Of a DNA stretch of 64,000 nucleotides, positions 63,526 to 64,000 are shown in pieces; position 1 is the stretch's first letter; the number at the start of each line of letters is the position of its first letter. The stretch covers positions 357,473,234-357,537,233 of the forward strand of contig NC_064622.1 in assembly GCF_023898315.1 (NCBI RefSeq), written 5' to 3'. Made by a program: the position numbers and the translations under genes. The DNA comes from Schistocerca nitens. Lineage: Eukaryota; Arthropoda; Insecta; Orthoptera; Acrididae. The notes beneath the pieces were generated by a model that saw nothing but the letters and a program-made list of their open reading frames with translations, did not search any database and had not been told where the DNA came from.

Positions 63526-64000
63526 ATTAAGAACAATAGTTGCCCTAAGATGCAGCCGTGAGCAATTCCTACGTTAATGTGCTTGGGGTCTGATAAATGT
63601 TTCAATGAAAGTTTCCTTTTTTGAAATCTGTGCTATTTCTACCCGCAGCACACTGTTCTACAGGTATGTTCTAAATCAGTCATTGGCAGTTCGTCTTATT
63701 CCAAACAATTCCATATTTTTAATGTTGTATGCTCAACACTACCAAAGGCATTCGAGAGATATAAAAATATACCTGTGACACATTCATTCTTGTCCACTGC
63801 ATAGATACCACTGCTTTAAATTCTACTACGGCGGATTTTGTATTTCTACGACTCTGGAAACCAAACTGTGCTTCTTTGAGGAGATTACATTTATTCAAGA
63901 AGTTAGTCACTCTGTATTTCAGAGATTTTTTTATGTACACCACCGGCGAAATGGGCCTGTAGGTTTTGTACATGTTCTGCGTCACCATTCCTTACTAGAG
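63526..64000 (-). pseudogene. Minus-strand LINE reverse transcriptase, upstream piece
   Basis: From the window end downward: YRPISPVVYIKKSLKYRVTNFLNKCNLLKEAQFGFQSRRNTKSAVVEF (RT blocks 1-2; the family reads N-Y-R-P-I-S-L-L). Then YLSNAFGSVEHTTL near 63740, which is the motif A region. Then KHINVGIAHGCILGQLLF near 63540-63590, the P-Q-G-S-I-L-G-P block. The element continues past the window end. Confidence 0.75.

Overview
The window looks like intergenic DNA from a very large, repeat-packed insect genome. An orthopteran (locust or grasshopper, Schistocerca-like) is the best guess. That guess rests on remembered family resemblance of the tRNA-derived SINEs, the RTE and other LINEs and the Tc1-like families, not on a search. 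No bacterial-type operon, CRISPR array or convincing intact host gene was seen. Almost every recognisable coding stretch belongs to a mobile element, and most are broken.

Layout. 1-9.1 kb: decayed pieces of a Polinton/Maverick-like (adintovirus-related) DNA element: a retroviral-type integrase with a chromodomain split by a Tc1-like transposon, a Bro-N gene on the minus strand, and the N-terminal half of a protein-primed-type family B DNA polymerase on the minus strand. A 5'-truncated LINE (4.2-6.2 kb) and half a mariner-like element (6.2-6.8 kb) sit between them. 9.1-9.6 kb: a Penelope-like reverse transcriptase relic. 11-12.6 kb: a tRNA SINE, a decayed ~130-bp tandem array, an (AT)n run and a SINE whose body resembles 5S rRNA. 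13.9-18.1 kb: a three-layer nest (Tigger/pogo, then a DD82E-type Tc1/mariner relative, then a composite SINE with a hairpin head). 20.7-22.1 kb: an intact Tc1-like transposon. 22.3-25.8 kb: a nearly full-length RTE LINE with a SINE in its reverse transcriptase.

25.8-43.4 kb: a second Polinton-like block (Bro-N on minus, polymerase B on plus). It was split by an 11.2-kb Gypsy LTR retrotransposon (26601-37783) with 1.23-kb LTRs, a 4-bp target duplication, gag, protease and pol, and about 3 kb of unexplained sequence before the 3' LTR. 43.4-51 kb: Tc1 and LINE fragments, including a Tc1-like family arranged as a head-to-head inverted pair, split by a LINE and by a cluster of two other SINE families. 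51-58 kb: a fold-back element with a SINE in its loop, a CpG-rich block next to a MADF-like coding scrap, a mariner relic, microsatellites and SINEs. 57.8-64 kb: an RTE relic and a minus-strand LINE broken by three DNA transposons, one of them an apparently intact mariner-like element with 168-bp inverted repeats and an unusual D-x47-D spacing.

The genes do not form one pathway. They are successive generations of selfish elements, and the nesting gives relative ages: the Polinton-like DNA, the minus-strand LINE and Tigger are old; Gypsy, Tc1 copy 2, the 168-bp-TIR mariner and several SINEs are young.
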